Program-made: the position numbers and the translations under genes | Source: Candidatus Kapaibacterium sp. | Lineage (GTDB): Bacteria; Bacteroidota; Ignavibacteria; Kapaibacteriales; HRBIN21 | Assembly: GCA_025055465.1 (NCBI GenBank) | Contig: JANWXA010000017.1 | Span: forward strand, 1-9,247 | DNA length: 9,247 nt | Direction: 5' to 3' | Part shown: piece by piece, positions 6,636-9,247 of the stretch | Position numbering within the stretch: position 1 is the stretch's first letter | Layout: each line of letters starts with the position of its first letter | Notes under the pieces: model-generated | The model's input: only the letters and a program-made list of their open reading frames with translations | The model's database searches: none | Told to the model about the DNA's origin: nothing

Positions 6636-8009
6636 ATGCGAAACGGAGACACGATCTGTGCCTTAGCGACGCCACCTGGCATTGGTGGAATTGCAGTGGT
6701 GCGCCTTTCAGGTCCGGACGCGTTGGCAATAGCGGACTGCTGTTTCCGGGGAAAGAAACGACTGCGGGAGGTTGCTACTCACACGATCCACTATGGGCGG
6801 TTTGTATGGGGCGAGGAGCTTGTAGACATGGTTACTGCGTCCGTTTTCCATGCTCCGCATTCGTATACTGGTGAGGATACGGTCGAATTCGGTTGCCATG
6901 GGGGAGTGCTGGTAGCAGAAGCTGTTGTAGAGGCGCTTATTGAAGCAGGGGCACGTCTGGCGGAGCCGGGGGAGTTTACTCGGCGGGCTTTTTTGAACGG
7001 GAAGCTGGACTTAGTGCAGGTGGAAGCGGTGGCAGATCTCATCTATGCGACGTCGGTCCCTGGTGCAAGGCTTGCCGCACGCCAACTACTGGGCGGGCTT
7101 ACACAACAGTTGCGAGAGCTCCGCCAACAACTGGTGCAGACAGCAGCTTTGTTGGAATTAGAGCTGGACTTTGCCGAGGAAGAGCTTGAGTTCGTGTCGC
7201 GCCCGGAACTGCTCTTACGCCTGGAGCAGGGGCAACAGTGGTGTCAGCGGTTAGCGGACTCGTATCGAGCTGCAGAGATATTGCGGTCAGGATTTTTGGT
7301 TGGCTGTGTGGGATATCCGAATGCAGGGAAGTCCTCTCTCTTCAATGCCTTACTGCAGCGGCATCGGGCTATTGTGAGCCCGATTCCGGGGACCACTCGT
7401 GACTACCTGGAAGAAGGCCTTTATCTCCAGGGAATCCCCATCCGCTTGCTGGATACTGCCGGCGTGCGAGAGACCGATGATGTTGTGGAGCTGGAAGGCA
7501 TTGCACTGGCAGAACAAGCCGTCCGCCAATGCAATGTATTGCTCATTATCAACGACGTGACGCAGGGCGTTGGACACTCTGTTGGACTCCTGCAGGAGCT
7601 GCAGCACCGCTTCCCTGAGGCCCTCTGTGTCTATGTGCAGAATAAGATAGACTTGCTTAGCGATGGTCCCCTGGGCTGGGACGCGGGGTCTATTAGAGTT
7701 CCTGTCTTCTGGCTTTCCGCCCTTCGGGGTGACGGGATCGAGGAATTGCGGCGGTGGCTGGGGGAACAGGCGCGGAGAAGCTCGGAGCTAAGTGCAGAAG
7801 TGTTGCTCAGTGCACGGCAAGCCCGTGTTCTGCGCGAAGTAGCGCAGTCGCTTGCGGCAGCCCGGGAGGCACTGCTGCACGAGCTTCCTGGGGAGTTTGT
7901 TGCCGCGGACCTGCGCCATGCAGTGGAACTGCTTAGCGAATTGACTGGTGACACGTGGCGGGAAGATGTTCTCAATACTATCTTCGCACGGTTCTGCATC
8001 GGCAAGTAA
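6636..8009 (+). CDS. mnmE: tRNA uridine-5-carboxymethylaminomethyl(34) synthesis GTPase MnmE
   Basis: MnmE (TrmE/ThdF) works with MnmG to add the carboxymethylaminomethyl or aminomethyl group at C5 of the wobble uridine of several tRNAs, using GTP, 5,10-methylene-THF and glycine or ammonium. The 457-residue product has the full architecture: an N-terminal folate-binding domain starting 'DTICALATPPGIGGIAVVRLSGP', 'PGEFTRRAFLNGKLDL' at 111-125, a helical domain, and an inserted G domain with G1 'GYPNAGKS' at 226-233, G2 'GTTRD' at 252-256, G3 'DTAG' at 273-276, G4 'NKID' at 336-339 and a 'SAL' G5-like motif. It ends in the diagnostic 'FCIGK' with Cys454. Length matches the family (about 450-460). 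The Shine-Dalgarno signal (GAGGG) sits only two bases before ATG, but an in-frame stop at 6612-6614 and the alignment to the N-terminus fix the start. It is the first of three plus-strand genes. Confidence 0.97.
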   Translation: MRNGDTICALATPPGIGGIAVVRLSGPDALAIADCCFRGKKRLREVATHTIHYGRFVWGEELVDMVTASVFHAPHSYTGEDTVEFGCHGGVLVAEAVVEALIEAGARLAEPGEFTRRAFLNGKLDLVQVEAVADLIYATSVPGARLAARQLLGGLTQQLRELRQQLVQTAALLELELDFAEEELEFVSRPELLLRLEQGQQWCQRLADSYRAAEILRSGFLVGCVGYPNAGKSSLFNALLQRHRAIVSPIPGTTRDYLEEGLYLQGIPIRLLDTAGVRETDDVVELEGIALAEQAVRQCNVLLIINDVTQGVGHSVGLLQELQHRFPEALCVYVQNKIDLLSDGPLGWDAGSIRVPVFWLSALRGDGIEELRRWLGEQARRSSELSAEVLLSARQARVLREVAQSLAAAREALLHELPGEFVAADLRHAVELLSELTGDTWREDVLNTIFARFCIGK

Positions 8010-8028
8010 CAGTAAGGGCGAGGCGGTA

Positions 8029-8553
8029 ATGGGTGGGGAAGTGCTGATTAGACCATTGACGGAGCAAGATTTTGAACAGTTTACCCGGCTGCAACAGGAA
8101 GCACTTCGGCTGGCGCCGGAGGCATTTGGGTCTGACTATGACTCATACCAGGCTTTGTCTCTGCTGGACAAAGAACAACAGTTTGAGGCGCTGCTGCACT
8201 ACCCCTATAACTATCTCCTTGGGGTCTTTGTTGAAGGCAAGCTTGTAGGCATGGCGGGCTTTAGCTGCGAGCATACGAAACCGAAGTTGCGTCACAAGGG
8301 GAGGATTTGGGGAATGTACATTACGCCAGAGTATCGGGGGCGCGGGCTTGGGGAGCAACTCTTGCGCCGTCTGCTGACGGCTGCTAAGGAAGACTCCCGA
8401 TGTGAGCAGGCTCTGTTGTCTGTTGCGACGACGAATCAGGCAGCGTACGGACTCTACCTAAAGATGGGTTTCCTACGCTATGGGACGGAGTACCGTGCGC
8501 TCAAGCTGGGGGATACATACGTAGACGAGCACTTGATGATGAGGCTGTTGTAG
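8029..8553 (+). CDS. GNAT family N-acetyltransferase
   Basis: The 174-residue product has the GNAT fold marks: 'IRPLTEQDFEQFTRLQQEAL' at the N-terminus with 'PEAFGSDYDSY' following, beta-strand 'GKLVGMAGFSC' near 70-80, 'WGMYITPEYRGRGLGEQLL' with the acetyl-CoA pyrophosphate-binding R103-G-R-G106-L-G108, and 'NQAAYGLYLKMGF' near 136-148. The ending, 'YGTEYRALKLGDTYVDEHLMM', resembles a subgroup of small-molecule or antibiotic-type acetyltransferases whose substrate cannot be told from sequence. The start at 8029 is preceded by GAGGCGG, a good ribosome-binding site; the frame extends to 7948 but that overlaps mnmE. It lies 19 bases after mnmE and just before the parS-like site and mnmG, so it interrupts the mnmE-mnmG pair. 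Confidence 0.9.
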   Translation: MGGEVLIRPLTEQDFEQFTRLQQEALRLAPEAFGSDYDSYQALSLLDKEQQFEALLHYPYNYLLGVFVEGKLVGMAGFSCEHTKPKLRHKGRIWGMYITPEYRGRGLGEQLLRRLLTAAKEDSRCEQALLSVATTNQAAYGLYLKMGFLRYGTEYRALKLGDTYVDEHLMMRLL

Positions 8554-8560
8554 CCAACAG
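8545..8560 (+). other. Perfect inverted repeat across the GNAT stop codon
   Basis: CTGTTG (8545-8550) and CAACAG (8555-8560) are exact complements separated by TAGC, giving a six-base-pair hairpin with a four-base loop that contains the TAG stop. It directly abuts the parS-like site. The stem is short and moderately AT-rich, and the following TGTTTC is not a proper U-tract, so it is at best a weak terminator or a structure affecting translation of the last codons. It may also be chance. Confidence 0.35.
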
Positions 8561-8576
8561 TGTTTCACGTGGAACA
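8561..8576. other. parS-like ParB-binding site upstream of mnmG
   Basis: The 16 bases TGTTTCACGTGGAACA form a near-perfect palindrome around CACGTG. The reverse complement is TGTTCCACGTGAAACA, the well-known chromosomal parS sequence first defined in Bacillus subtilis and conserved across bacterial phyla. ParB dimers bind such sites, clamp on DNA with CTP and spread, helping origin segregation with ParA and SMC loading. The site lies in the 32-base gap between the GNAT stop and mnmG, a gene often located next to rsmG-parA-parB near oriC. The position therefore fits an origin-proximal parS. Only one such site is seen in the window. Confidence 0.85.
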
Positions 8577-8585
8577 TTCCAATTG

Positions 8586-9247
8586 ATGGGACGGGTAGCT
8601 TATCGGGGCGATGGTCGGTACGACGTGGTAGTTGTTGGCGGCGGGCATGCAGGAATAGAGGCTGCTGCTGCTGCAGCCCGTATGGGTTGCCGGACGGCGC
8701 TGGTGACAATGGACGTGCGCGCCATTGGACGACTTTCGTGCAACCCAGCTATCGGGGGTACAGCAAAAGGCCACCTGGTCAAGGAAATTGATGCTCTCGG
8801 AGGCCTTATGGGTGTAATAGCCGACCGGAGTGGCCTGCAGTTCAAGCTTTTGAACCGCTCTAAAGGTCCGGCTGTTTGGTCGCTGCGGTCACAGAATGAC
8901 AAGAGACTATATCCACTCTTTGCACAGGAGCTTCTGCTTCAGTTTCCGAACTTAGAGCTCATCCCTGCCGAAGTGACGGGCATTCGAGTCCAGCGCGGCC
9001 GAGTGTGTGGTGTGGACATGGCGGCAGGCGAAGTACTCCATGCTCGGGCTGTTGTCCTGTGTTCGGGGACTTTCCTCAACGCTGTAATGTGGACGGGGAC
9101 CCGATGCACGAAAGGGGGGCGGAGTGGAGAACCCGCTGCAGAACAGATCTCCGAGCTGTTGGAGAGTCATGGGTTGCAAAGGGGAAGGCTGAAGACGGGG
9201 ACACCACCCCGCTTGGCGACAGAGAGCATAGACTTTAGTCGCTTAGA
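8586..9247 (+). CDS. mnmG: tRNA uridine-5-carboxymethylaminomethyl(34) synthesis enzyme MnmG, 3' end outside window
   Basis: MnmG (GidA) is the FAD- and NADH-dependent partner of MnmE in wobble-uridine modification of tRNA. The first 220 residues are present out of about 620 typical for the family. Family signatures seen in order are the FAD-binding 'DVVVVGGGHAGIEAA' at 13-27, 'SCNPAIGGTAKGHLVKEIDALGGLMG' split over 51-76, 'LNRSKGPAV' at 89-97, 'VVLCSGTFLNA' at 156-166, 'GGRSGEPAAEQ' at 177-187, and 'GRLKTGTPPRL' at 200-210. The frame is intact to the right edge. ATG at 8586 is the first convincing start; an adjacent TTG at 8583 is in frame. There is no strong Shine-Dalgarno sequence; GTGGAAC inside the parS-like site, about ten bases upstream, is the nearest purine-rich stretch. 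ParB bound at the site could affect its expression, which is inference. Confidence 0.97.
   Translation, partial: MGRVAYRGDGRYDVVVVGGGHAGIEAAAAAARMGCRTALVTMDVRAIGRLSCNPAIGGTAKGHLVKEIDALGGLMGVIADRSGLQFKLLNRSKGPAVWSLRSQNDKRLYPLFAQELLLQFPNLELIPAEVTGIRVQRGRVCGVDMAAGEVLHARAVVLCSGTFLNAVMWTGTRCTKGGRSGEPAAEQISELLESHGLQRGRLKTGTPPRLATESIDFSRL

Noticed and set aside
6566..6682. A longer birA start at 6682
   Set aside because: It would overlap the mnmE start, and the added residues have no similarity to the helix-turn-helix of bifunctional BirA.

Overview
The window is a gene-dense bacterial chromosome segment (GC-rich by eye) with almost no intergenic DNA. A predicted lipoprotein gene followed by an outer-membrane beta-barrel gene with an NPAG motif, together with weak Shine-Dalgarno signals before most starts, suggests a Gram-negative member of the Bacteroidota/Chlorobiota side of the FCB group (for example Ignavibacteria or Kapabacteria). 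This placement is an inference with modest confidence; no rRNA or other decisive marker is present.

Layout: (1) bases 3-4133, plus strand: the 3' part of a tyrosine-recombinase-fold gene whose catalytic residues are partly replaced, overlapping by ATGA a 699-residue predicted lipoprotein of repeated beta-rich units, then a 472-residue predicted outer-membrane barrel protein. (2) bases 4130-6553, minus strand: a tightly overlapped three-gene operon, transcribed birA-like biotin ligase, then type III pantothenate kinase (coaX), then an isoaspartyl peptidase/L-asparaginase. Its last stop codon overlaps the stop of the barrel gene head-on. (3) bases 6636-9247, plus strand: mnmE, a GNAT acetyltransferase, and the first 220 codons of mnmG, which runs off the right edge. 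The birA and mnmE genes diverge from a gap of about 80 bp, the only real intergenic promoter space seen.

The most striking non-coding signal is a 16-bp sequence at 8561-8576, between the GNAT gene and mnmG. It reads TGTTTCACGTGGAACA, whose reverse complement TGTTCCACGTGAAACA is the classical chromosomal parS (ParB-binding) sequence. In many bacteria mnmG (gidA) lies beside rsmG, parA and parB near the replication origin, so the right end of the window is probably origin-proximal.

Functionally, MnmE and MnmG are the two subunits of the enzyme that modifies the wobble uridine of certain tRNAs. BirA and CoaX supply protein-bound biotin and coenzyme A, both needed for acetyl-CoA carboxylase. The lipoprotein and barrel pair looks like an uncharacterised cell-envelope module. 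No CRISPR array, rRNA, tRNA, insertion sequence or complete mobile element was seen.
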